A stretch of 64,000 bases of DNA from Saxidomus purpurata. Taxonomy: Eukaryota; Mollusca; Bivalvia; Venerida; Veneridae. The translations under genes and the position numbers were made by a program. Positions 12,262-23,129 of the stretch are shown here, in pieces. The notes below the pieces were generated by a model that was not told the origin of the DNA, searched no databases, and worked only from the letters and a program-made list of their open reading frames with translations. The stretch spans positions 52,564,158 through 52,628,157 of the forward strand of contig JAFMSR010000002.1 in NCBI GenBank assembly GCA_022818135.1. Reading direction: 5' to 3'. How positions within the stretch are numbered: the first letter of the stretch is position 1; the number at the start of each line of letters is the position of its first letter.

Positions 12262-12735
12262 TTACCATCAGCCAGAAACAGTCTTTTGTCTATTTCCAGC
12301 AGCCAGAAACAGTCTTTTGTCTATTTCCGTCAGCCATAAATGTATGTCTATTTCCAGCAGCCAGAAACAGTCTTTTGTCTATTTCCAGCAGCCATAAATG
12401 TATGTCTATTTCCAGCAGCCAGAAACAGCATTTTGTCTATTTCCGTCAGCCATAAATGTATGTCTATTTCCATCAGCCAGAAACAGCATTATGACTATTT
12501 CCATCAGCCAGAAACAGCATTATGTCTAATTCCATCAGCCAGAAACAGCATTATGTCTATTTCCATCAGCCAGAAACAGCATTATGTCTAATTCCATCAG
12601 CCAGAAACAGCATTATGTCTATTTCCATCAGTCAGAAACAGCATTATGTCTAATTCCATCAGCCAGAAACAGCATTATGTCTATTTCCATCAGCCAGAAA
12701 CAACCTGATGTATATTTCCTTCAGCTAGAAACAGT
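12262..12735 (+). repeat. 31-bp minisatellite
   Basis: The unit is roughly cagccagaaacagcattatg plus tctatttccat. Spacing of the cagccag start is 31 bp (for example 12474 to 12505). From about 12500, units alternate between ctatttccat and ctaattccat, giving a 62-bp dimer. There are about 15 units. The plus-strand open frames through it are repeat-driven. Confidence 0.9.
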
Positions 12736-12739
12736 CTAT

Positions 12740-14340
12740 TTTTGTCTCTGTTTTGTCGGAAATTTCTTTAAACATGCGACATCTGTGTATATTTCTATTC
12801 AATATCAAATCGAAACAAAAGGTGTATGTTTACATCACATAACATCTGCTTCTTTAACTTTTATGTGAAAACAGCAGTACATAAGTGTCAGTTTCTTGTT
12901 TGTATTGATCTGTCTATTCTGTTTCCAATATGTGCTTTAGTCAAGTGTGAAATTCATTAATTGTACTTGGTAATGTAAATAGTTTCACGCGGTTCAGATC
13001 GACATATGCGTAACCCGCAAAACACTGAGTTACTCAAGGCAACGTCTATTTCCATCTCAACCTATGATGTCCAATGACAGAAAAAAAACCTTGCATAACG
13101 TCTTGCATTTCTAAATGCAAACTGACCGAAATGATGCAGTTTCATATAAAAACGGTATTCAGATGTTGTTTTGGGAAAAGTGACGTCACGATGTTTATAA
13201 CGTTTTGTCAAAAGTAATTAACGAGAATCGTCTGGCACGGGAGTTTGGCGAGGGGCGGGGACGGGGGTGCAGACCGATTTTAAACATCAAAACTGTCGAT
13301 CCGTTAGGCAAGAATGTGATAATATCCTTCTGCATTTTGTTGACAGATGCCATGAGCAGCATATACAATGTGGTTATTAGTAATGTCATCCAGAATGCCG
13401 AATTTGATCGAGTCGTGTGTCGGATCATACGAGTTCGATCTTTTTATTACATTTGTATATTCTTTTATGTACATATGGATATTTGTCTGCGCGAAAAAAA
13501 AACTGAATTAAAATAACATTTTAAGTATGAAATTGACGACAAAATCTAATTCGCGCGAAATAGGCGTTGTATGCGAAGTCATTTCATTGACAAGTATTAA
13601 CGACCTAATCAAGGGCGACGTTATTAACGTCATGTGTATTCACGGATTGCACGCACTGTACGATTTTATTTCTAAACGTTCTGTCAGGCCGTATTTAATG
13701 GTTGAATAAAGGATGCTTTCTTTACAAAATATTTACACATATATCTGATTTTTACCAACCTTTCATTAGATATGATGTTAGTGTTTTGTAAGAATATCTT
13801 CGAAATTCTAGGTTAAGACTGAGATTTGATAACATGTACATGAAGTCAAAAAAGGTCAAATAAAAAATTTGTATTTTATACCGAACTCCGGTGGAAATTA
13901 CTGGAACGGTATTTAAGACAGGCTGAAACTGGGTCATGATGTTGCCAGATCAAATTAAATGATAACATTGTGGAACACATTCAGGACAATGTTCATTTAA
14001 TGATGTTAAATGATGTTGATGGAAATCAAACTGACACAGAAATTTTTATTTTTACCCTGCACGATCGTGCAGGTCTGCAAATGATTCACATAAAGTATGT
14101 TTTCTACTCTGGTAACATAGGTGAGAAACCGTGACACTTGTTTAGCAAAGCTAGTGTATTAAAACAAAAACAGAAAAGAAAAAAGTGATAAAAATATTAA
14201 CATAAGGACATAGTAGAAAGGTGTAAATTGAGACTTGAATTCAAATACCAGTTATCCATATGTAATAAAACATTTCTTTTATAAGTCTCTTTTCTTTGTG
14301 TATGAAATGGAAAAAAGAAAATCAACGCACTTATAATACA
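12740..14340. other. Gene-free stretch
   Basis: No gene recognised. Overlapping open frames at 13195-13516 on both strands sit beside a G-rich tract (gaggggcggggacggggg, 13250-13267) and show no family features. A lone GC-box-like site is possible but has no gene to serve. Confidence 0.45.
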
Positions 14341-14342
14341 CA

Positions 14343-14348
14343 TTTATT
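14343..14348 (-). terminator. Candidate poly(A) signal of the gene at 14451-15014
   Basis: AATAAA on the minus strand about 105 bases after the stop codon of the secreted protein gene. Confidence 0.5.
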
Positions 14349-14450
14349 GACATGTTTCGGCCGTAAAGCATTCAAAGACTTTAGAATCAATGCATGTTAT
14401 TTTTCTTTATATACACATTACTGCAAAAGTATATTCTTAAAGTATTAACT

Positions 14451-15014
14451 TCATGCCGAAATGGTGAAATTTCCACCGCAGAGTATATCCGTCGTGGAAT
14501 TTTGATTTTCTCCACTAACTTCGATGCTGAGCAGAATTAAACCAAATTCATCATTTTCAAAATCTGCATCATTTGTAGTCACAACGATCTCAAGTCCATC
14601 CTGAGAAGTTCCGACGGGCAAGTCAACCCCATTACCAATTTGTCCACTGGCTGTTACATTCTCGGTTGTATTAACGGTTTCTAGGTTACCAATGGAACTG
14701 TTGTTAATCTTGAATGCAAGCGTATCTGTTTTGTTGTCATTTATATAAACGATGTTGTTGATAGTCACTGTAACATTTTTGTTGGAGTCAGCCGGATCTA
14801 TACAAATATCTGCTTTAATTGTTAGGTTTCCGCTGCAATCTGAAATGAGAAGTAATGTATCGTTCAGTAGATCTGATCGTTTTCGGCGATAACTTTCATG
14901 TTGACTCAAACTTAGTGAGCCGTCAAAGTGATAAGTCCTCTGGAAGTGCGCGTCAACAGCAATGGTTACACTAAAAACTAACAGGAAAATGCAGCTACAA
15001 GTAACTCGATGCAT
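14451..15014 (-). CDS. Secreted two-cysteine domain protein, divergent (family member C)
   Basis: A 187-residue single-exon secreted protein with a signal peptide at about residues 1-22. It is a diverged relative of the proteins at 916-1467 and 21896-22444: Cys71 in ADICID aligns with their FTICVE or FTLCVE cysteine, NNIVYINDN (86-94) with DDIRYSNDG, SIGN with the IGSF step, and ILCGGN (177-182) with the terminal CGAS. Extra features are Cys60, a basic RRKR at 43-46 that would suit furin-type cleavage, and about nine N-glycosylation sequons, so it is probably heavily glycosylated. The FEKW..GHEWN block of the other members is lost. Function is unknown. Family membership rests on motif order and the cysteine pair rather than on high identity. 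Confidence 0.75.
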   Translation of the reverse strand: MHRVTCSCIFLLVFSVTIAVDAHFQRTYHFDGSLSLSQHESYRRKRSDLLNDTLLLISDCSGNLTIKADICIDPADSNKNVTVTINNIVYINDNKTDTLAFKINNSSIGNLETVNTTENVTASGQIGNGVDLPVGTSQDGLEIVVTTNDADFENDEFGLILLSIEVSGENQNSTTDILCGGNFTISA

Positions 15015-15276
15015 TTTGTATGATTAATCCTTTCTGAACGCAATCGTGGAATAGAATACACAGTACTTTTGTTTTGCCGTCTTTGTTTTCAGCGACAACA
15101 TCTGGACATATTGAGTCATTAATGATTTTATTCACATGACTTTTTTTGTAAAGAAAATCAATTTGTTTAACCAGTATGAATGTTGATAAAGCACATTTAA
15201 TATTCTACGGTTGTAACACAATTCAAAACTTAACTGAATTAACTTCTTAGTAATTGTTTGAGAACTCACTTTTTTA

Positions 15277-16090
15277 GCTCACCTGGCTACGCCAGGGTGA
15301 GCTTTTCTGATCGATGATTGTCCGTCGTCCGTCGTCCGTCAACATTTTGATTCAAATGACATCTCCTCTGAAACCTCTAGGCCAATGTTGATAAAACTAT
15401 GCAGGAATGTTCCTTGCATGAAGCTCTACCAAAATTGTCCAAAGAATTCCATTCCATGCAGAACTCTGGTTGCTATGGCAACAAATTGGAACAACTTTAA
15501 AAATCTTCTCCTCTGAAACCACAAGGCCTAGAGCTTAGATATTTGGAATATAGCATTTTCTAGTGGACCTCTACCAAGATTGTTCAAATTATGACCCCCG
15601 GGTCAAAATTGACCCCGTGCGGGTGGGCCCTTAGTTTTTGCATAGGCATATATAGGAAAAAAAATTAAAATCTTCTTCTCTGAAACCACAAGGCCTAGAG
15701 CTTAGATATTTGGCATGTAGCATTGTCTAGTGGACCTCTACCAAGATTGTTCAAATTATGAATCCCCGGGTCAAAATTGACCCCGCACCGGGGGTCACTT
15801 AGTTTAACACAGGCTTATAAAGGAAAATATTTTAAAATCTTTTTCTCTGAAACCACAAGGCCTAGAGCTTAGATATTTGGCATGTAGCATTGCCTAGTAG
15901 ACCTCTTCAAAGTTGTTCAAATTATGCCCCTGGGGTCAAAATTGACCTTGCCCGGGGGGGGGGTCACTTGTTTTACAAAGGCGTGTATAGGAAAACCTTT
16001 TTGGTATATAACATTATCTAGTGATCATCCACCCGGCAAGTGGACTTGTACCAAGTTGAGCGATATAGGGCCATCTTGGCCCTCTTGTTA
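15277..16090 (+). repeat. Bivalve interspersed repeat with hairpin head
   Basis: It begins with a near-perfect hairpin (agctcacctggc / gccagggtgagct, 15277-15303) and a 'cgtccgtcgtccgtc' run. A ~167-bp internal unit starting ctctgaaaccacaagg then repeats at about 15511, 15678 and 15845. Related copies lie at 33220-33740 and 55660-56055. I recognise the phrases as a repeat common in bivalve genomes. No protein is encoded. Confidence 0.8.
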
Positions 16091-16505
16091 TTATATACAA
16101 ATAAGTATGATTTAACAAACATTGCCGTTATTCAACTATAAATACGGTCTGACAGAAATATAATTACGTAGTATATTTACGCTCGCTTTTGACCGGAAGT
16201 TTGGAACTCTTCAATCGCCAGTGAAATGATCAGTAGAATGTATAACATTTTTTGAAATGAGAAACTTACGCTGTAAGACACCTTCTGATTGGTTAATACC
16301 GTGTGCATAGAATGATCGGGAAAAAAAGAAAAACACTGAAAAATGACCGAAAAACAGTTTATGCAGACCGAAAACAACTTTTTTTTCAGAAGATAATTTG
16401 AGTAGCATATTAATTTTATAGGAAAAACAAGGATTAAGTTTGTTTTCCTACTACACATGACGCAATAGATATTTTTAAAATTACTATCGGGGACAAATTT
16501 GACAT

Positions 16506-16582
16506 CAGTCGGGAGAGCATTAGGTTTAACAACTTTACAAGGAAAGGAACATGGGTTTTAATCCCGGTCATGGTTCTTTTTT
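16506..16582 (+). mobile_element. tRNA-like SINE head
   Basis: An A-box-like agtcgggagagcattag (16507-16523) and a B-box-like gggttttaatcccgg (16553-16567) have the right spacing, followed by an eight-base T-run. It looks like a tRNA pseudogene or SINE head, not a functional tRNA. Confidence 0.5.
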
Positions 16583-16839
16583 TTCCTCACCACGTGACAT
16601 TTGGTGCCTTCCGATTGAATATAATTAATTTTTACTATTAAAATCTAGCTGACAATCGTTTTCCAATTTTGAATATTGCGCGAACTATCTTTTTTAAAGG
16701 TAGTTTTTGTTGTAAGACATCGTCGATTACCCACGTCCCCCTCTTTACGCTATGCTTCATCGGTGAATAAATACGGGAGTGGCAACGGAATATTTAACGG
16801 GGGTTCCGACGATGGTTGTAATACACTGGTCACGTTAAC

Positions 16840-17580
16840 GCTACAAGCCCCGTACGAGTAGGTTTTCAGTCGAAATTTTGTAAAATCGCACGGAGTCCAT
16901 ACGAACATCGTTGACTCTTGCGAGCATCGTACGGATTTTTTGAACTCGTAGAGGACTCGGGGACTCGGTGAGAATGTTTCACCGAGCTCCCGAGCTGTCG
17001 CAGAGCTCGTAGAAATTTTCGAAGTCGTGAGCAGCTCGCAAGGGCCCCGTACGGGCACCGCAAGGGCCCCGGCATAGCTCGTACGGGCATCGCACGATGT
17101 CCGTGCGGATTTGGAACACCGCGAGTCCCGTAAGAGCTTGCCGGTGCACACTCGCACGACTATCGCAGGGTGGTCGCACGGTAAACGTACGATGTCCGTA
17201 CGATACTACGGACACCGGGCGGGGAACTTGCGATGTCCGTTCGGGGCCCACAGGGCCTTACGTTCGCCGTACGGACTCCGTACGACATTCTTGACGATTG
17301 AAGGTTGTATAAAACCAGGACACCGTGCGGACACCGAACGGGCGCCGTATGAACACACGTGCATCGCACGAGATACGTCCGACCTCCTTGCGAGCACCGC
17401 ACGACTTGTCTGCGATGTCCGTATGGATATCCTACGATTGCATCCTCCAAAAGATCGTACGGGGCCCGTAGGCATGTGACCAGAAGCTACGATTGTACGG
17501 AGACCGTACGGATTTTAAAAGTTGGTGGAATCGTGCGATTTTATAAATCGTACGGACACCGCACGGATATGTGACCTGAG
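16840..17580. repeat. GC- and CpG-rich degenerate CGTACGG repeat island
   Basis: Within AT-rich surroundings this stretch is GC-rich and packed with variants of a ~10-12-bp core such as cgtacggacac and ccgcacgg. Because the core is nearly palindromic, both strands carry many overlapping open frames rich in R, T, G, Y and H. None has a start context, domain or conserved pattern, so I treat them as shadows of the repeat. Confidence 0.75.
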
Positions 17581-17589
17581 CATAAGAGT

Positions 17590-18710
17590 GCACTGCCCAT
17601 AGAAGACTGCACATGTATGATCCGACGCACGAGCGGCACGACTCTAGCAAATTTTGCATTCTATCTTAAAATGCTATAAGTTAGCATATCTGTAAATAAA
17701 AGCCCTAATTTTAGCACGAAATAGCGGACGGATAGAACTAGATATATATCCTATATACACGTACCACTATATCGTCGTAAACGGTCGAAAAGGCGGTTTT
17801 AGAAATCCACCATTCCTCCAGCATCGTCGGTAGGTCTCCGGGATGCACCACATCAACCAGCGTTACTATTTCGAGTAAAATCTACCTCCAGGGCATTTTA
17901 CACGGTTTATGGTCTACACGGGGTTAATAGCAATTGTGTGTTTGAGAGGGTTTTGTGCTTATATACAATGTATATAGCAGGCATATTAAACATCCTCAAA
18001 TCGGAACATGACTCGGCCTTTTCCGTAGAAATAACGTAAAAGGCCGAGTGATGTTCCGATTGAAAAGTCCTCGTATGATTAAACCGGTGTCCTACATAAA
18101 ATAACGAAACATACAACACAGTCGAGTGTGTGTGGGCAAAAAAGATGAAAATTGCCTTTTGTAGTACACGATAGTACAACTTGATCGCTTCCGTGCGATA
18201 ATTTTTGTAACAATGATTGGATATGGATTAAATTGACAGTGAGTCTTTATAGTTATCAAAGACATCGTGTACATTTTCATGTAGAATCTATACGCCTGCA
18301 GCCGTGAACATATTTTATTCTGTTGGGCATCAATAAAATCCGTTACATCTACTATAGAATCTAATAAAGAAATATAGCGGATGTGTTGCAAACCCAGGTG
18401 CTTGCTGTTGTTTCGATCCATGTTTGTCTGTTGGATTGTCCCGACCTTGTCCTGTATTTATTTTGATTTGATTTGAATTAAACTTATAAAGGTTCGGCCC
18501 TGAGGGTAAGTTTGTTAACTTTTTCATCTGGCTGAGACCCCAGCATGTGTCCCTTTATACCTTAAAATGCAATTTGAGTGCCGAGATAGGAGATAGGATT
18601 TACCTGACTGCAATTTTCAGTCAGTTTTGACTCTGGGCTATTTATTTATTTTTTCTGTGCATTATGACGTGCTTAGATTATTTTCTTCGCGGAGGTGTTG
18701 CAACTGTATA
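17590..18710. other. Gene-free stretch
   Basis: No gene visible. It contains the inverted repeat at 17999-18061 and otherwise nothing that I can name. Confidence 0.5.
17999..18061. repeat. 28-bp inverted repeat with 7-base loop
   Basis: Two 28-base arms differ at only two positions and flank the loop agaaata. Arm core: tcggaacat-n-actcggcctttt. This could be a MITE remnant or a transcribed hairpin. No flanking target duplication was identified. Confidence 0.75.
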
Positions 18711-18714
18711 TTTT

Positions 18715-20155
18715 AACTAGACCGGTGCTGTGTACATGGTAGTGCTTTCTTGTACATGCTGATGTTTTCTCTGAATACAGCGGTGCTGTGTACATGCTAA
18801 TGTTTTCTCTGAATAGAGCGGTGCTGTGTACATGCTGTTGTTTTCTCTGAAGAGAGCTGTGCTGTGTACATGCTGTTGTTTTCTCTGAATAGAGCGGTGC
18901 TGTGTACATGCTGATGTTTTCTCTGAATAGAGCGGTGCTGTGTACATGCTGTTGCTTTCTCTGAATAGAGCGGTGCTGTGTACATACTGTTGTTTTCTCT
19001 GAATAGAGCGGTGCTGTGTACATGCTGATGTTTTCTCTGAATACAGCGGTGCTGTGTACATGCTGTTGCTTTCTCTGAATAGAGCGGTGCTGTGTACATG
19101 ATGTTGCTTTCTCTGAATACTTTTAAGGTGCTGTGTACATGATGTTGCTTTCTCTGAATAGAGCGGTGTTGTGTACATGCTGTTTCATTCTCTGAATAGA
19201 GCGGTGCTGTGTACATGATGTTGCTTTGTCTAAATAGAGCGGTGTTGTGTACATGATGTTGCTTTCTCTGAATAGAGCGGTGCTGTGTACATGCTGATGT
19301 TTTCTCTGAATAGAGCGGTGCTGTGTACATGATGTTGCTTTCTCTGAATAGAGCGGTGTTGTCTACATAATGTTGCGTTCTCTGACTAGAGCGGTGTTGT
19401 GTACATGACGTTGCGTTCTCTGACTAGAGCGGTGCTGTGTACATGATGTTGCGTTCTCTGACTAGAGCGGTGCTGTGTACATGATGTTGCTCTCTCTCTG
19501 AATAGAGCGGTGCTGTGTACATGATGTTGCTTTGTCTGAATAGAGCGGTGTTGTGTACATGCTGATGTTTTCTCTGAATAGAGCGGTGCTGTGTACATGT
19601 TGTTGCCTTTTTCTGAATAGAGCGGTGTTGTGTACATGATGTTGCATTCTCGGAATAGAGCGACGCTGTGTACATGATGTTGCATTCTCGGAATAGAGCG
19701 GTGCTGTGTACATGCTGTTGCTTTCTCTGAATAGAGCGGTGGTGTGTACATGCTGTTGTTTTCTCTGAATAGAGCGGTGCTGTGTACATGCGGATGTTTT
19801 CTCTGAATAGAGCGGTGCTGTGTACATGCTGATGTTTTCTCTGAATAGAGCGGTGCTGTGTACATGCTGATGCTTTTTCTGAATAGAGCGGTGTTGTGTA
19901 CATGCTGATGTTTTCTCTGAATAGAGCGGTGCTGTGTACATGGTGTTGCTTTCTCTGACTGACTAGAGCGGTGTTGTGTACTTAGTGTTGCCTTCACTTA
20001 CTAGTTCGGCATGTGTACATGAGGTTACTTTCTCTAGCTAGAGCGGTGCTGTGTACATACTGTTGCTTTCTCCGACAAGAGCAATGCTCTGTGCATGATG
20101 TTGCTCTCTCTCTGACTAGAGCGGCGCTGTGTACATGATGTTGCTTTCTCTTATG
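18715..20155. repeat. 38-bp minisatellite array, ~37 copies
   Basis: The unit is ttttctctgaatagagcggt plus gctgtgtacatgctgttg, 38 bp. Units vary mainly at the ctg/atg/cgg after tacat and at gaatagag versus gactagag. Since 38 is not a multiple of three and no phase contains a stop on the minus strand, all three minus frames stay open for 100-200 codons. They are periodic translations of the unit and are not called as genes. Confidence 0.92.
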
Positions 20156-20159
20156 AGTT

Positions 20160-21140
20160 ACTGTCCTTCTGTATATTATTTTTATGCTTGTGATGAGGAT
20201 GGTGCTGTTCTTGATGTTGTCTATGTATGTCTTTCCTCATGTAGACAGTATTGACATTTTCCCTTGTATACGCAATGTATTTGAACGTGATATACATTAC
20301 AAAGTATATTACGCTAGACGTCCGAAACTATTTTGGGTTGTCAAGACAAGCAATTTTTAACGGGAGTAAAAAGGAACAGCCAACAGATGGGTATATCAAG
20401 AGAAGCCAGCCCAGTAAATGGGGTTTTTTAAGTAGCATACCGGCTCATTTACATATACCACTATTTGTCGTTCAGATGCTTCGTGATTAGCTATGCATCT
20501 GAACTCCAAATCGTTATGATGAAATTATATTGTACGGTATATTACTCAAAAGAAAACCCTATTTCCAAAATATCTATTTGCATTATGACAAACGTGCCTT
20601 TCACATAAATTATTTTGTCATTAGATAATAACTATATATCTATTTTCCATTCATAATAAATACATAATATATATAGATAAGTTGCCAAAGTAATGATAAT
20701 GATATAAAGTAAGCGTACAATTTGTGTACGTTCTGGTTGTGGAAACAAAAGGTGGACATCAGGTGGTTACCAAAACAAACCCGCTGGGTAACCGTTTGTG
20801 GATTGCTTTCAAAGACCATTCTCGTGATAATACTAATATTATAGCCGGAGTTTTTTATTCTAGCATTCAGCTGTCTGGATTAAACTAAAGTTCGAACGAA
20901 AATGAGTAGATACATATAGTTTAAAGAAAAAAATAGAAATAATGTCCGTCATTATGCTTTTGGAAATATTAAAGATCATTGTTTCAGCTAAATGTGTATG
21001 TTGATTTTGTGAATATTCTGGTTGCTTAACATTGTTTCTTGGTGTTTAACACCAATTTCAGTGTTCAGTATTTTAGTAAATATGCGGGAAAATTCCTTTG
21101 AAATACCGGAACTAAACCCCGAAACACATCAACAGCTTTC
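20160..21140. other. Gene-free stretch
   Basis: AT-rich sequence. A 79-codon open frame at 20251-20490 has no recognisable domain. Nothing else is supported. Confidence 0.45.
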
Positions 21141-21143
21141 CAG

Positions 21144-21310
21144 AAGTGGGACTTGAGCCCATGGCTATATGTTTGGTGATTTCAAGTCCTTTCAATTCAA
21201 AAGGTTCGAGCCCCACTAGGGTCACGACCGTACTTCCTCATATGACACCAGTACTGGTTTTTCCAGGAAGCGGACTCGATAAGCTACAAGCTTTCTTCAT
21301 AATCGAGCTA
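21144..21310 (+). mobile_element. tRNA-related SINE
   Basis: A B-box-like aggttcgagcccca lies at about 21202-21215, followed by a body containing cagtactggtttttccagga. The same body phrase follows a B box on the minus strand at 63650-63845. A second tRNA-Ser-like piece in the opposite orientation (ggacttgaaatcac, then ggctcaagtccca, minus strand) overlaps 21147-21196, so two heads may meet here. Confidence 0.5.
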
Positions 21311-21319
21311 AAATAAATT

Positions 21320-21895
21320 AGTATAAACAAACAACAAGAAAAAGATGTAAATTAACTATCTCAAAAATTGCGGGTGTGTTTTGCATAACTGTTACACGTT
21401 GTGATATAAGGGGCTGTCAAGACTGTTTTAGAAAATATTTGGAATAATTAAAGAGCAATACTAAATGAAGTTGTGTCACATATATTTGTATATACTGATT
21501 GAACCATATATCTATTTGGAAATGAAATAATTGACACTGAAAGAAAGTAAGTTTCTGTATAAACAATATTATCTGCTATAGATATGAAATGTTATTTTAA
21601 AATTAGCATTGTCTAAATCATGATTCAAATATTTGTAATGCAACACCTGTCTGATGAGCAAGTTTTTAAACAGTAGACGTTGTTGTTTGACATGAACCAG
21701 TTTGAAAATGAATACATACAAGAGCACTGTTATACTGTTAGTTTACCACAGTTACTTCTTGTAGTATTAATGAGGGAAATAAAACAACATGGCAATAAAA
21801 AACAAATTTTGTCCTTGATTTTCTCCGTAACAAATTCAACTTATTAGAAGTTATTTTTGCATGTAATGGGAAATGTTTGATCTTAGTTGATATCC
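21320..21895. other. Gene-free stretch downstream of member B
   Basis: AT-rich sequence with no gene. The minus-strand 61-codon frame at 21738-21923 overlaps the 3' end of the secreted protein gene in another frame and is a shadow. No AATAAA on the minus strand was seen near the stop at 21896. Confidence 0.45.
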
Positions 21896-22444
21896 TCACG
21901 AGGTATAGACGCTTGCACCACATATTATATCACGCATTGGTTGCTGGTTTTCAGCACTAATTGCTATTCTATCTAATTCCAACCCCCATTTGTCTGTCTT
22001 CACAATAATAACAAGTGTAAAATTTCCTTTCGATAACTTTATCAATGGTCCTATATCATCCGAATTCCTGAATTCATTCCACTCGTGTCCGCTATGCCAT
22101 TTTTCAAACGTTTTAAAACTCCCTATGTTAACTCCTTCAAACCTCAGTTTCACGGTATCCGAAGGTCCGTCGTTTGAGTAACGAATATCATCGATGAAAA
22201 TGGTAACATTTTTTTGCTGATCGTAAGGCTCCACACAAAGCGTGAATTCAACTGCTGATAAGCCATTTTCGTCCACGAGCCTCAACGTTTTAAGATTGGA
22301 GGCTTCAGACCTCCACATCCACATTCCATCCTGATCTTCTGTAAGAGCATCCTCGAATTCATAGACCCTCAGTATCCCACTAACTTGTGCGAAAGAATTT
22401 AAAACACAAAGCAAAATTATACTACCAAACAATATTGAACACAT
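21896..22444 (-). CDS. Secreted two-cysteine domain protein (family member B)
   Basis: A 182-residue single-exon secreted protein, the closest relative of the protein at 916-1467 (about 98 of 152 aligned residues identical by eye). Residues 1-19 form a signal peptide. The mature domain keeps YEFEDAL (28-34), WRSEAS (44-49), Cys70 in FTLCVE, IDDIRYSNDGPSD (84-96), FKTFEKWHSGHEWN (110-123), TDKWGLELDRI (150-160) and CGASVY (175-180). N-glycosylation sequons are N79 and N141. The strict conservation of the YSNDGPSD and W..GHEWN blocks between copies A and B, while the signal peptides differ, is what purifying selection on a folded domain would give. Same strand and 20 kb apart suggest local duplication. 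Function is unknown. Confidence 0.88.
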   Translation of the reverse strand: MCSILFGSIILLCVLNSFAQVSGILRVYEFEDALTEDQDGMWMWRSEASNLKTLRLVDENGLSAVEFTLCVEPYDQQKNVTIFIDDIRYSNDGPSDTVKLRFEGVNIGSFKTFEKWHSGHEWNEFRNSDDIGPLIKLSKGNFTLVIIVKTDKWGLELDRIAISAENQQPMRDIICGASVYTS

Positions 22445-22499
22445 CGTTCTATCTGCCTTTTATGAATTACATTAACGCCTTTTGATTTTAAATTTAGAT

Positions 22500-22895
22500 T
22501 GCATAGACCTCGGATAAACGAGCGTTGATTTTAAATTAGCTGCAGGAAATCGTTGGTAATTTGTTTCAAAACTAGTTTTTAACCTGGACTTAATTGTAAA
22601 ACAGATCGCCATAGCTTCGTCACTGTCTTGTTTGATGTCTAATTTGTATTAAAGGGCGTAATTAATGACTAGTTATCCATTTTTTCATTTTGTCAAAACG
22701 TTTAACTAATGGACAAAATCTACATTTTTTTCCATCGATAAAGTATAACCTATGTTCTTAAAACTGCTCGCTCTCAGATTTTGGTGACAAAACCAGGTTC
22801 TTCGAACTTTCTGAAATTTACATATTTTTGAATGGATCATCAAATAAAATATGTCAGTCACAAATGGTTTTAAATCGATAATGGAAGAACGATTT
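22500..22895. other. Gene-free 5' flank of member B
   Basis: No gene seen. An A/T-rich element (ctaaatttaaaatc on the minus strand, about 22482-22495) sits about 40-50 bases before the ATG and could be a weak TATA-like site. Confidence 0.3.
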
Positions 22896-22899
22896 GTCC

Positions 22900-23120
22900 T
22901 CGAATGATATGTGCTTATTTGGCATGGCCAGTGGAAAACCCCTACTGATTTCAGGGTCTAATAGTCAAAGGTCAAGAACACAGTGAACTTTACTTTGAAA
23001 ATGGTTTCCGATCAATTTTTGGACAAAGGCTGTTTTCGGGTCATTCGACGCCGCCAGTAGGCGGCGTCGACTATTTGGAATGCAAAATAAGTTTGATCCA
23101 TGGACGCGAGTCTATGAATA
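22900..23120 (+). repeat. Bivalve 'ggtcaaaggtcaagg' interspersed repeat, copy 1
   Basis: It contains the phrases 'aaaacccctactgatttcagggtc', gtcaaaggtcaagaacacagtg and ttccgatcaatttttggac, in the order of a bivalve repeat that I recognise. A diverged copy follows at 23890-24060. Confidence 0.6.
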
Positions 23121-23129
23121 GCTTCGTAA

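Noticed and set aside
12340..12868. Plus-strand open frames over the 31-bp array
   Set aside because: Repeat-driven; neither frame extends into unique sequence with any domain.
13195..13516. Overlapping frames on both strands near a G-rich tract
   Set aside because: No domain, signal peptide or splice support; both strands open equally.
16676..17659. Cluster of overlapping open frames on both strands
   Set aside because: All arise from the CGTACGG repeat island; mutually overlapping, no family features.
18673..19997. Six long minus-strand open frames with a periodic MYTAPLYSEK-type repeat
   Set aside because: They are translations of the 38-bp minisatellite in all three frames, with no signal peptide, unique flank or promoter.
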